A stretch of DNA of 6,188 bases, taken from Candidatus Omnitrophota bacterium (GTDB lineage: Bacteria > Omnitrophota > Gorgyraeia > Zapsychrales > Zapsychraceae). The DNA is taken from positions 1 through 6,188 of the forward strand of contig DAOWBD010000063.1 of the NCBI GenBank assembly GCA_030634235.1, given 5' to 3'. The notes under the pieces are model-generated. The model was not told the DNA's origin, made no database searches, and was given only the letters and a program-made list of their open reading frames with translations. This document shows positions 1-5,916 of this stretch, piece after piece. Each line of letters starts with the position of its first letter. Within the stretch, counting starts at the first letter, position 1. The translations under genes were made by a program, and so were the position numbers.

Positions 1-2
1 AC

Positions 3-650
3 ATCACAGAATTCACATTTAATATTAACTCCGAGACCTTAAGCCTGCAGAACATACCTCAAGGCTCTCCCCCTTCATTGGCAAAGCTCAGCTGCCAGAA
101 ATGCCCGAACTGCCCGCTCGACGAAGACCAGCATCCATATTGCCCGGCCGCAGTAGGAATCGCCAAGCCAATCGAATCCCTTAGCGAAACGCTTGCCATC
201 GAAGAATCCAATGTGATTGTTAAGACCTCTGAACGCAACTTCAAGAAACATACATCTGTCGCCGAAGGCCTGAGTTCCATGGTTAGCCTTGTTATGATCT
301 CAAGCGGATGCCCTGTTTTAGGCGCATTAAGGCCCCTCGTCCGCAACCATCTCCCCTTCGAGACGCCTGAAGAACAGACCTACCGGTTCTTAGGAATGTA
401 TTTGCTGCAACAGAAATTCTCACAAAAAAGCAAAGACAACCCTGACTGGGCCTTAAGCGAATTCACAAAGTTTTTTGAAGGCTTTAATATCGTCAACAAA
501 TCTTTTTGTTCAAGGCTACGGGAGATCACTATTGAGAAAAGCAGTCTCGACATATTAACGAAACTTCATTGTTTCTCTCAATATGCCGATTTTAAGATCA
601 CAGAAGATAATATCCGCGGCCTTCAGAAGTTATTTGAAAAAAGTTATTAA
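3..650 (+). CDS. Conserved cysteine-cluster protein of unknown function, 5'-partial
   Basis: The frame is open from the left edge to a TAA at 648-650, so the true start lies outside the window. A TTG at 78 is possible, but the upstream residues read as ordinary protein (FTFNINSETLSL), so I treat the gene as truncated by the window. About 215 residues are visible. Near the N-terminus is a compact Cys cluster, CQKCPNCPL followed by YCP ten residues later (C31, C34, C37 and C47 of the visible part), which could bind a metal. A hydrophobic, conserved-looking core, GLSSMVSLVMISSGCPVLG, and a helical C-terminal half follow. No signal peptide or membrane helix is seen. From memory the pattern resembles a bacterial domain-of-unknown-function family (DUF6901-like), which I could not check. 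The next gene starts about 50 bp downstream on the same strand with no terminator between, so the two may be co-transcribed. No function can be assigned. Confidence 0.8.
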   Translation: MTEFTFNINSETLSLQNIPQGSPPSLAKLSCQKCPNCPLDEDQHPYCPAAVGIAKPIESLSETLAIEESNVIVKTSERNFKKHTSVAEGLSSMVSLVMISSGCPVLGALRPLVRNHLPFETPEEQTYRFLGMYLLQQKFSQKSKDNPDWALSEFTKFFEGFNIVNKSFCSRLREITIEKSSLDILTKLHCFSQYADFKITEDNIRGLQKLFEKSY

Positions 651-686
651 AGAAGGCTCTGCCCTATCTTTGAAGCTTCCATTATG

Positions 687-693
687 AAAGGGG
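687..693 (+). promoter_or_regulatory. Shine-Dalgarno site deciding the GTG start at 699
   Basis: AAAGGGG ends five bases before GTG at 699, a normal spacing. It lies inside the first codons of the longer alternative reading from ATG 684. Translation from 699 also places a Lys-Arg pair directly before the hydrophobic signal-peptide core, as expected. Confidence 0.6.
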
Positions 694-698
694 AATTT

Positions 699-2018
699 GT
701 GAAACGTGCTATTTTTATGATCATTATCGTTGCCCTGTTCGCGGGGTCTTTTGCAGGATGTGGGAAAAAAGGCAAAAAGAACCAAGGTTCCAAAAAGCCG
801 AAACAGGAACAACTCGTCAAAGTTAACAAAAGAAAGCTCCTCGTTGATTTTAACAAGGATAAGGTCTTTGATCCTTGTTTTATCAAGGGAGTAAATTATA
901 ACCCCATGCCCGTCGGAAGGCATCCTAATGACATGGGCTGGAAGAAATTTGAGGGGGGCGAAGAACCGAGAATTGATAATATCTTTGATGATGAAGCGCT
1001 CTTGGAACGTGATTTTAAACTTCTCAAGGAAATGGGCTGCAATACCATCCGCCTGTGGAAAGCCAACAGCACATTTAAGAAGGGAAAGAACCGGTTCACA
1101 AACCGGCTAACGAAAAAAACCCTCGATATGGCCGAGAAGTACGGGATCAAGGTGATCGCCGGGTTCTGGCTCAAAACAAAACCCCCTCAGTGCGGCAATT
1201 CGGGCCCCGTCTATAAAACGCAGGACTATACAAAAGAAGGCATCCGGAAAAAACACAAGAAAGCTTTTTCCAGATTCGTCAATAATTTCAAAAAACATCC
1301 GGCGATCCTCTTTTGGGCGATAGGAAACGGAAATAACGAGGACCTCGATCCGATGGATTTTGATCAAATGCAGGCGTTCTACTCCATGATTGATGAAATG
1401 GCAAAAGCCGCCCATAAGATCGAAGGAAGAGCCTTCCATCCCGTCGCCTTTGTGAACAACGGCATCAACACGATCGGCGAGATCATCTATGAGACAGAGG
1501 ACATTAACATGCCGAATCTGGATATCTGGGGGGCCAATGTTTACCGGGGAGAATCTTTCGGGGACCTGTTTGAGGACTACGCGCAAAGATCGGAAAAACC
1601 TTTATGGATCGCAGAATACGGCCTGGATTCATGGGTCTCTGTTAATTACGCGTCACCGGGATCCGGACAGGAAGATCAGGAAACGCAGGCCAAATGGGTC
1701 GGCAAGCTATGGGATGAGATCGCCGCGAACAAGGACGTCGTCATCGGAGCAACGATTAAGGAATATTCGGATGAATGGTGGCGACCCGTCGAACTCATGC
1801 GCAACAGAAAACACCACCGGACGCACGACTACTTCGGGTTCGGCCCTAAGGATTCCGATTGCGACGGATATCTCGATTGGTTCCCTGAAGCTCCGGATAA
1901 ATTCTTTCACGAAGAATGGTTCGGGCTCGTATCCATCGAAGAAGGCATTCTCGATCCGGACAAGATCACACCCAAAAAAGCTTATTATACTTTGAAGGAG
2001 AAATTCACCGGCAATTAA
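699..2018 (+). CDS. Lipoprotein with a clan GH-A (GH2/GH5/GH72-like) TIM-barrel glycosidase domain; acid/base Glu replaced by Gly
   Basis: I prefer the GTG at 699 because AAAGGGG (687-693) lies five bases before it; the in-frame ATG at 684 has no good ribosome site and would add five residues. Counted from the GTG (439 aa), the signal peptide MKRAIFMIIIVALFAGSFAGC ends in lipobox F-A-G-C21, followed by a Lys-rich linker, so the protein should be lipid-anchored outside the inner membrane. The barrel begins at FIKGVNYNPMPVG (about 62-74). LLKEMGCNTIRLW (about 108-120) and HPAILFWAIGN (about 200-210) are typical of clan GH-A. PLWIAEYG carries the probable nucleophile E306. After WAIGN the clan has the acid/base Glu, but here residue 211 is Gly (GGA, 1329-1331). 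IKEYSDEWWRP (353-363) and KKAYYTLKEKF at the C-terminus fit the end of such barrels. A DxDxDGxxD loop at 385-393 may bind calcium. The substrate cannot be told; a beta-glucan is plausible by analogy. It could be a carbohydrate-binding pseudoenzyme. Confidence 0.88.
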   Translation: MKRAIFMIIIVALFAGSFAGCGKKGKKNQGSKKPKQEQLVKVNKRKLLVDFNKDKVFDPCFIKGVNYNPMPVGRHPNDMGWKKFEGGEEPRIDNIFDDEALLERDFKLLKEMGCNTIRLWKANSTFKKGKNRFTNRLTKKTLDMAEKYGIKVIAGFWLKTKPPQCGNSGPVYKTQDYTKEGIRKKHKKAFSRFVNNFKKHPAILFWAIGNGNNEDLDPMDFDQMQAFYSMIDEMAKAAHKIEGRAFHPVAFVNNGINTIGEIIYETEDINMPNLDIWGANVYRGESFGDLFEDYAQRSEKPLWIAEYGLDSWVSVNYASPGSGQEDQETQAKWVGKLWDEIAANKDVVIGATIKEYSDEWWRPVELMRNRKHHRTHDYFGFGPKDSDCDGYLDWFPEAPDKFFHEEWFGLVSIEEGILDPDKITPKKAYYTLKEKFTGN

Positions 2019-2050
2019 GCCTGAAAAGGTGATCGGGTTGTCAGAATCGT

Positions 2051-2833
2051 TTATCCTTTGCAATATTCAAACATCAGGTTCAAGAAACTGTCCCGGTTCA
2101 AAGACCCTATCCAGCCATCCGCCCCGGCTTGCCGGCACCGTTCCTTCAGGTCATCCAGGTACATTTCGCAATTCTTCCCCTTAATACCGAGGTTATTCTC
2201 ATCGGTATAAAGAACAATCTTCAGATCCTTGAACTCCACATAACTTTTTAACGATGTAATCACGATCTCGGGATCCATTCCCTTGTCCAGGGCATTAAAC
2301 ACAACAATATCCGATTGATGCCGGATCGTCTCCTCTATGATATTGATGCTCTGAGGAACAACCTCCACGTCGATACGAAAGCCGTATTCCTTGATCTGCT
2401 GGAGAGCCGACCGGATGCCCGCAGACTGATCCGCCTGAACAAGGACTTTCTTGAATTTGATGTTATGCGATACCTGGTTCAGGATCCTGTTCAACGATTC
2501 AAACAAATAATCAAATTTAAAAGGCTTAACGATATAATCGTCGATCCCGATCTTGCGAAATTCTTTTTCTTCATTCGCATAAGCCGTGCAGACCAGGATA
2601 GGAATATCAGAGTAGCCCTTTATTTCTTTCACCCGTTTACAGAACGTATAACCGTCCATTTCAGACATGGAACTGTCGGTAATGATCGCATCGACTTTTT
2701 GATGCGCCATGATCCTAAGGCCCTGATACCCATCCTGCGCAATGATCGGCTCGAAATTCTCTTGTTCCAGCTTCCGTTTTAAATAGTTAACACCTTCCCT
2801 TTCATCATCAACAATTAAAATTTTTTTCTTCAT
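2051..2833 (-). CDS. Two-domain response regulator: receiver plus degenerate receiver
   Basis: The start is ATG at 2833-2831, preceded by a strong purine run (AAAAAGGGGGG) seven bases upstream. Longer readings would run into the leader terminator. The product has 260 aa. Residues 1-120 are a CheY-like receiver: acidic pair D9/D10 in ILIVDDE, phosphoacceptor D53 in IITDSSMSEMDG (Ser in place of the usual Pro after the Met), T83 in VCTAYA, and K103 in IVKPF. Residues about 127-260 look like a second receiver fold (KVLVQAD, SDIVVFNALDKGMD, LKIVLYTD, QAGADGWIGSLNRDSF), but the phosphoacceptor position reads Asn and the KP motif is absent, so it is probably a non-phosphorylated pseudo-receiver. 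No DNA-binding, kinase, GGDEF or EAL domain is present, so output is likely by protein contact. No partner kinase is in view. The gene is convergent with the glycosidase gene (32-bp gap) and is preceded by a GEMM-I riboswitch and terminator. Confidence 0.9.
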   Translation of the reverse strand: MKKKILIVDDEREGVNYLKRKLEQENFEPIIAQDGYQGLRIMAHQKVDAIITDSSMSEMDGYTFCKRVKEIKGYSDIPILVCTAYANEEKEFRKIGIDDYIVKPFKFDYLFESLNRILNQVSHNIKFKKVLVQADQSAGIRSALQQIKEYGFRIDVEVVPQSINIIEETIRHQSDIVVFNALDKGMDPEIVITSLKSYVEFKDLKIVLYTDENNLGIKGKNCEMYLDDLKERCRQAGADGWIGSLNRDSFLNLMFEYCKG

Positions 2834-2850
2834 CACGGGTCCCCCCTTTT

Positions 2851-2885
2851 TACAAACAAAAAACCTATCCTGAATCCAGAATAGG
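2851..2885 (-). terminator. Intrinsic terminator in the leader of the response-regulator gene
   Basis: On the minus strand, CCUAUUCUG (2885-2877) pairs with CAGGAUAGG (2872-2864) to give a nine-base-pair stem, with one G-U pair and a four-base loop. UUUUUUGUUUGU follows directly. It stands between the aptamer and the ribosome-binding site of the response regulator, so it is a regulatory attenuator rather than the end of a gene. Its 3' arm repeats the CAGGAUAG of aptamer helix P3. Confidence 0.85.
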
Positions 2886-2896
2886 TCACACGCTCT

Positions 2897-2914
2897 CAAT
2901 AAAGTTTTTTATTG
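2897..2914 (-). other. AU-rich hairpin between aptamer and terminator
   Basis: On the minus strand, CAAUAAA and UUUAUUG form a seven-pair stem with an AAAC loop. Its 5' arm is the same sequence that closes aptamer helix P1 in my model, so the two cannot form together. It may help to open P1 in the ligand-free state. The stem is weak and no U-tract follows, so it is not a terminator. Confidence 0.45.
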
Positions 2915-3001
2915 GTTCGGTAACTGGCTATCCTGTTGTTTCAGGACCCTGTAGCTTTGCGTCCCCACCTTACGATAGGTTTGCCTTTTTCGTCCATCAA
3001 A
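2908..3001 (-). ncRNA. GEMM-I cyclic-di-GMP-type riboswitch aptamer
   Basis: Read on the minus strand, the leader contains the GEMM-I signature: GGCAAACC, then a hairpin with a GNRA tetraloop (CCUAUC-GUAA-GGUGGG), then GACGCAAAGC, then a second hairpin, then AGCCAGUUACCG. P2 is the tetraloop stem. P3 is formed by GCUA/UAGC and UCCUG/CAGGA with an internal AGGG-type bulge that could receive the tetraloop. P1 can be drawn as UUUGAUGG (3001-2994) with CCAAUAAA (2915-2908), with one mismatch. Comparing by eye with the Vibrio Vc2 aptamer, the ligand-contacting guanine before GCAAACC seems to be G, which favours c-di-GMP over cGAMP, but this alignment is by hand. The aptamer is followed by an AU-rich hairpin and an intrinsic terminator, so it should control transcription of the response regulator. 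Confidence 0.88.
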
Positions 3002-3002
3002 T

Positions 3003-3023
3003 TACACTTCCACTATAAGTGTA
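3003..3023. promoter_or_regulatory. Inverted repeat over the -10 box; possible operator
   Basis: TACACTT (3003-3009) and AAGTGTA (3017-3023) form perfect seven-base inverted arms around a seven-base spacer. The repeat covers the -10 box and the predicted start of the riboswitch transcript, a good place for a dimeric repressor. It may also be chance, since one arm is constrained by the -10 sequence. Confidence 0.35.
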
Positions 3024-3046
3024 GACTATTTTTATCCGTCCGGCAA
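3018..3046 (-). promoter_or_regulatory. Probable sigma70-type promoter of the riboswitch/response-regulator transcript
   Basis: On the minus strand the -35 box is TTGCCG (3046-3041, four of six consensus bases) and the -10 box is TACACT (3023-3018, four of six), with a 17-bp spacer. Transcription would start near 3011, about ten bases before the aptamer's P1 strand, which fits the riboswitch well. The boxes are only moderate matches. Confidence 0.55.
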
Positions 3047-3088
3047 TAGCCTTTCGAAAAGAACTGAAATGCCTTGATATATATGAAG

Positions 3089-3889
3089 TTACAACAATTT
3101 AGAAGCCGTTCTTTGTTCGAGATCGATCACCCGGATCGATGAACGCGTCTTAAACCAAGGCATCCAATCCACGTATTTAGGTCTTGGTTTTAACGTCGCC
3201 GCTCCGGCATCATAACACTGCGGGATCCCCCATTGGCCATTGTGCGCCTTGCCTTCATGATTATGCCCATAGAGAATAGCGTCAATCGAAACGCCTTCGG
3301 CGATCGCCTCACTTAAAACTTTTTTTAATTTCGAAGAATCCTTGAGTTGATGCAATGGCCTGAAATCAAACGGATGATGATGGAGATAGATCACCCTCTT
3401 TTGGCAGGAAACAACATCCTCGCTCTTTAACATCTCGCCAAGAGCGCGAAGCTGCCGGCCCCCCACCTCTCCTTCCGCCCAAAGCTCGTCGTACCAGTGC
3501 AATTCCTCGGCCATCGAATCCAATCCTATGAAGGCAACATCGCCGATAATATCTTTTCTTGGAAACCCCCGCTGGTCCCCATAAAAAGCCTGGTGAAACA
3601 ATTCGACAAATTTCTTATCTCCGTGTTCCCCCGTGCCGTAATCATGATTTCCGGGAACAACAAGGATATGCTCGAATCCGGCTTCTTTGAAGGCCTTTAA
3701 CCCGACCTTCACCTCGTGGTAATTACCGGTATTGTTCGCATTATCGACAAGATCACCGGTGATTACGATCACATGGTCTCCGGCGCGGCCTCCCCATCGA
3801 AGCGTGACCTTCTCGACGATCTCATAGAACCGTTCGGCATTATCTTTATAACCAACGTGCAGATCGCTTATATGGATTATTTTCTTCAT
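3089..3889 (-). CDS. Calcineurin-like metallophosphoesterase, cytoplasmic, CpdA/class III phosphodiesterase-like
   Basis: The ATG at 3889-3887 begins MKKIIHISDLHVG, so the first metal motif is at the very N-terminus, as usual in this family. An AGGAGGT lies about 12 bases upstream, a somewhat long spacing. The product has 266 aa with no signal peptide or membrane helix. All blocks of the dinuclear metal site are present in order: D9 and H11 (DLH), D46 (TGDLVD), N81-H82-D83 (GNHD), a histidine run H170-H172 (LHHHP), and GHNH at 208-211. The length and motif order resemble 3',5'-cyclic-nucleotide phosphodiesterases of the CpdA type, but the superfamily also contains phosphomonoesterases, phospholipid-processing enzymes and nucleases, so the substrate is open. 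It is the last gene of a probable operon with the small membrane protein and the secreted protein, 62 bp from the former with no terminator between them. Confidence 0.88.
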   Translation of the reverse strand: MKKIIHISDLHVGYKDNAERFYEIVEKVTLRWGGRAGDHVIVITGDLVDNANNTGNYHEVKVGLKAFKEAGFEHILVVPGNHDYGTGEHGDKKFVELFHQAFYGDQRGFPRKDIIGDVAFIGLDSMAEELHWYDELWAEGEVGGRQLRALGEMLKSEDVVSCQKRVIYLHHHPFDFRPLHQLKDSSKLKKVLSEAIAEGVSIDAILYGHNHEGKAHNGQWGIPQCYDAGAATLKPRPKYVDWMPWFKTRSSIRVIDLEQRTASKLL

Positions 3890-3951
3890 GGTTAAATCGA
3901 TACCTCCTGTTTGCAGATTTAAGAAAAACTTAAAAGAACCAACAGCACGTT

Positions 3952-4206
3952 CTAAACGATATCTTTGAGGTTCAGATCCTTAAAGACCCTCTTCGCCCAC
4001 AAGCGCATGACCAGCCCCATGCTTACCGTAAAGCCAAGCGCGATAAAATAGACGCTCTTGACAGGCGCCAGGCCGTAAAGATCATAGACGATCCGGATAA
4101 AAGTGAAGCAAACGCAGAAATAAATAATAAGGCAATCGAGCAGATTATGCACTATGTACAAGGCGTCTAATTTCTTTAATCTTAACCTTCTCGTCTTATC
4201 GCCCAT
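3952..4206 (-). CDS. Small membrane protein with two predicted transmembrane helices
   Basis: The ATG at 4206-4204 shares its A with the TGA of the gene before it (TGATG), and GAGGAGGGGG lies just upstream as ribosome site, so the two genes are probably translationally coupled. A longer reading from 4296 would overlap the upstream gene heavily and is unlikely. The product has 84 aa: a basic N-terminus (KTRRLRLKK), a first hydrophobic stretch at about 17-41 (LYIVHNLLDCLIIYFCVCF), a short loop with Pro, a second hydrophobic stretch at about 51-70, and a charged tail (AKRVFKDLNLKD). With a strongly basic N-terminus and two helices, both ends are expected in the cytoplasm. I do not recognise the family. 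The context suggests a membrane partner of the secreted protein encoded before it or of the phosphoesterase encoded after it, but this is inference only. Confidence 0.75.
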   Translation of the reverse strand: MGDKTRRLRLKKLDALYIVHNLLDCLIIYFCVCFTFIRIVYDLYGLAPVKSVYFIALGFTVSMGLVMRLWAKRVFKDLNLKDIV

Positions 4207-4925
4207 CACGGTTCCCCCTCCTCGCTGACCAATTCCCGAAATTTTCCGCCGTCTGTTCTTTGTTTCAAATATAAACCGTCGGCCCCTCGGAACCAATAGG
4301 TCCGTCTGAAAAATGCTGAACGGAAATCATCGACCGTCCAATAGACCTTAACAGCCTCGACATCTTTTCCGTTAACGGAAATTGTATCCGAGCCTCCATG
4401 GATCGCCTTCATAGGATAGGCTTTTAACTCTTTATTTTGGAACCCCCAAAATGCCCCCTTCTTCTCTCCCGAAAGCACGAACGCGGCAAGCCCAATCTTC
4501 GGATTATAATAAAAGGGCCTCTCATCGATTTCCAAGGTCCTCCCGATCCTCTCGCCCTTAAATTGGCCGCGGATGAATAGCAGATCCTCTTTTCTTTCCC
4601 CCGTATAATCCGTTTTCTCGTCCGCATTAACGACCCTGAAACGCAACGTTCCAAAATATTCATCAAGCGTATAATCTTCTTGCGTCGTCACCCCGCCTTC
4701 CTCAATGACCCAATGGACATGATAACCTCCGGAGAGATTTTTCTCGGTCGATCCGTAGAAGCGATTAACCTCCTCGCCTGTCCGCGGATGATAGGTTTTA
4801 TAATGCACGACCTGCGCAGCATAAGCCGATAACGCCATTAAATGAACCATTAACAGAGAAAGGGCCGCATAAACCAGAATCGAAGTCCGGATAAAGCCGT
4901 TAAAGATTTTTTTTTGAACTTTCAT
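4206..4925 (-). CDS. Secreted protein of unknown function, beta-rich
   Basis: I choose ATG 4925-4923 because it starts a typical signal peptide: basic MKVQKKIFNGFIR, a hydrophobic core (SILVYAALSLLMVHLMAL) and a likely cleavage after A36 (AYA-AQ). The reading from 5018 would overlap the divergent gene and put 31 unsuitable residues in front. No strong Shine-Dalgarno is seen (GGAAG, 14 bases away). The protein has 239 aa; the mature part of about 200 aa has alternating polar and hydrophobic strands (HYKTYHPRTGEEVNRFY, YTLDEYFGTLRFRVV, VEAVKVYWTVDD, RTYWFRGADGLYLKQR). These resemble the curved beta-sheet of DUF3108- or LolA-like periplasmic proteins, a resemblance I could not test. It is probably periplasmic or outer-membrane associated. 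It heads the operon with the small membrane protein (one-base overlap) and the phosphoesterase. Confidence 0.8.
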   Translation of the reverse strand: MKVQKKIFNGFIRTSILVYAALSLLMVHLMALSAYAAQVVHYKTYHPRTGEEVNRFYGSTEKNLSGGYHVHWVIEEGGVTTQEDYTLDEYFGTLRFRVVNADEKTDYTGERKEDLLFIRGQFKGERIGRTLEIDERPFYYNPKIGLAAFVLSGEKKGAFWGFQNKELKAYPMKAIHGGSDTISVNGKDVEAVKVYWTVDDFRSAFFRRTYWFRGADGLYLKQRTDGGKFRELVSEEGEP

Positions 4926-4934
4926 GTCTTGTGG

Positions 4935-4940
4935 TATACT
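4935..4940 (+). promoter_or_regulatory. Extended -10 promoter of the lipoprotein gene at 4986
   Basis: TATACT (five of six) is preceded directly by TGG, an extended -10 element. A TTGAAC lies 15 bp upstream as a poor -35 box. The start would be near 4947, about 40 bases before the ATG at 4986. It faces the minus-strand promoter and the two overlap. Confidence 0.5.
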
Positions 4941-4962
4941 TCCAATAATTCGAAGATGTCTT

Positions 4963-4992
4963 ATTATATCGGGGAAACCTGAAAAATGCCAA
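4963..4992 (-). promoter_or_regulatory. Strong sigma70-type promoter of the 4925-3089 operon
   Basis: On the minus strand the -35 box TTGGCA (4992-4987, five of six) and a perfect -10 box TATAAT (4968-4963) are separated by 18 bp. The start would be near 4956, giving a leader of about 30 bases. The -35 box overlaps the start codon of the divergent lipoprotein gene at 4986. Confidence 0.65.
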
Positions 4993-5858
4993 AAAACCTT
5001 AAAAAAAACCTTCCGCATCTATTTTTTACACTGTTTCTTTGCGCCGGGCTGACAGGATGTGCCGGCCCTTTTCACTTTATTAATTATTCCCTTTCGACAA
5101 CCCCTCGGTACAGCTCGACGGTCAATCCTCCTTACAAGAACACCCATCGAGAGAAGATCAAGGTGGTCTCCTATAACATCAAACACTCGGCAAGGATCAA
5201 AGAAGCGATCGCCCTGTTGCGCAATGATAAAGAATTAGCTGGTGCAGACATCCTTCTGCTTCAGGAAATGATCCCGTCAGCCGTTGAAAAGATCGCCGAG
5301 GAACTCGACTATAACTATATTTTTTATCCTGCCGTCCTGCATCCTATTTTGCATGCGAATTTCGGCAATGCCGTCCTCTCAAAATGGCCCATTACCTTCG
5401 ACGAAAACATCATCTTCCCTCCGGTCAAGGAAAAGAGCCGTCACCGCGTGGCTGTCGCGGCCAAACTGAAGATCAATGGCCAGGACGTTCTCGTCTATTC
5501 ACTGCACATGGGGGTCTTCATGAAGCCCGGCCAGCGCAGTGATCAAATCCAGGGAATACTCGACGCCATCGACAGCAATGTGAAATATTGTATCATCGCG
5601 GGAGATTTCAACACGATCAAGCAAAAGGATCAGGACGGGATCATCAAAACATTTACGCAAGCCGGCTTTGAACACGCAACCTCCAACGTCGACTGGACCT
5701 ACAAACACTGGTATTTAATGAATTACAAATCTGTCTTTGACCATATCTTTATCCGGGGGCCGAAGGTCTTGCGGTCGGGCAAATCCGATGATCAAACCCC
5801 GAGCGACCACCTTCCCGTTTGGATGGAATTCTCAATGAGCGCACGAGTTACGGAATAA
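4986..5858 (+). CDS. Endonuclease/exonuclease/phosphatase-family lipoprotein
   Basis: The ATG at 4986 starts a type II signal peptide, MPKNLKKNLP then a hydrophobic core and lipobox L-T-G-C25, so the mature enzyme should be lipid-anchored in the envelope. GGGG lies 11 bases upstream as a loose ribosome site. The product has 290 aa. The EEP (DNase I-like) motifs all appear in order: N64 in VVSYNIK, E94 in LLLQE (metal ligand), H174 in YSLHMG, D207 and N209 in AGDFN, D252-H253 in FDHIF, and D274-H275 in SDHLPV. The active site thus looks intact. Family members cleave phosphodiester bonds in nucleic acids, inositol phosphates or sphingomyelin; an extracytoplasmic lipoprotein could act on nucleic acid or lipid head groups, but the substrate is unknown. 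The last codons (GTT ACG GAA TAA) lie inside the left arm of an inverted-repeat element, which seems to supply the stop codon. The gene diverges from the secreted-protein operon. Confidence 0.9.
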   Translation: MPKNLKKNLPHLFFTLFLCAGLTGCAGPFHFINYSLSTTPRYSSTVNPPYKNTHREKIKVVSYNIKHSARIKEAIALLRNDKELAGADILLLQEMIPSAVEKIAEELDYNYIFYPAVLHPILHANFGNAVLSKWPITFDENIIFPPVKEKSRHRVAVAAKLKINGQDVLVYSLHMGVFMKPGQRSDQIQGILDAIDSNVKYCIIAGDFNTIKQKDQDGIIKTFTQAGFEHATSNVDWTYKHWYLMNYKSVFDHIFIRGPKVLRSGKSDDQTPSDHLPVWMEFSMSARVTE

Positions 5859-5916
5859 AGTGAACGTAACTTGTAGCGCGAATTGACCCCGAGCTGCCAT
5901 TCTTTTTCGCCAGCAG

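Noticed and set aside
1107..1586. Minus-strand reading frame of 159 codons
   Set aside because: It is antisense to the core of the glycosidase gene, whose motifs are clear. The product shows no recognisable domain and reads as a shadow.
1489..1995. Plus-strand reading frame of 168 codons
   Set aside because: It is an out-of-frame reading of the glycosidase gene, rich in Arg, Ser and Thr, without motifs.
2019..2050. Search for a bidirectional terminator between the convergent glycosidase and response-regulator genes
   Set aside because: Only a four-base CACC/GGTG match is present and no T-tract, so I do not call a terminator.
2315..2782. Plus-strand reading frame of 155 codons
   Set aside because: It is antisense to the receiver domain of the response regulator, and its composition is that of a shadow.
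2834..2899. Longer N-terminus of the response regulator from 2899
   Set aside because: It would translate through the intrinsic terminator. The receiver fold starts naturally at the ATG at 2833, which has a strong ribosome site.
3918..3934. TTTAAG-AAAAA-CTTAAA inverted repeat between the small membrane gene and the phosphoesterase gene
   Set aside because: It is six AT-rich pairs without a following T-tract, too weak to be a terminator and common by chance in an AT-rich gap.
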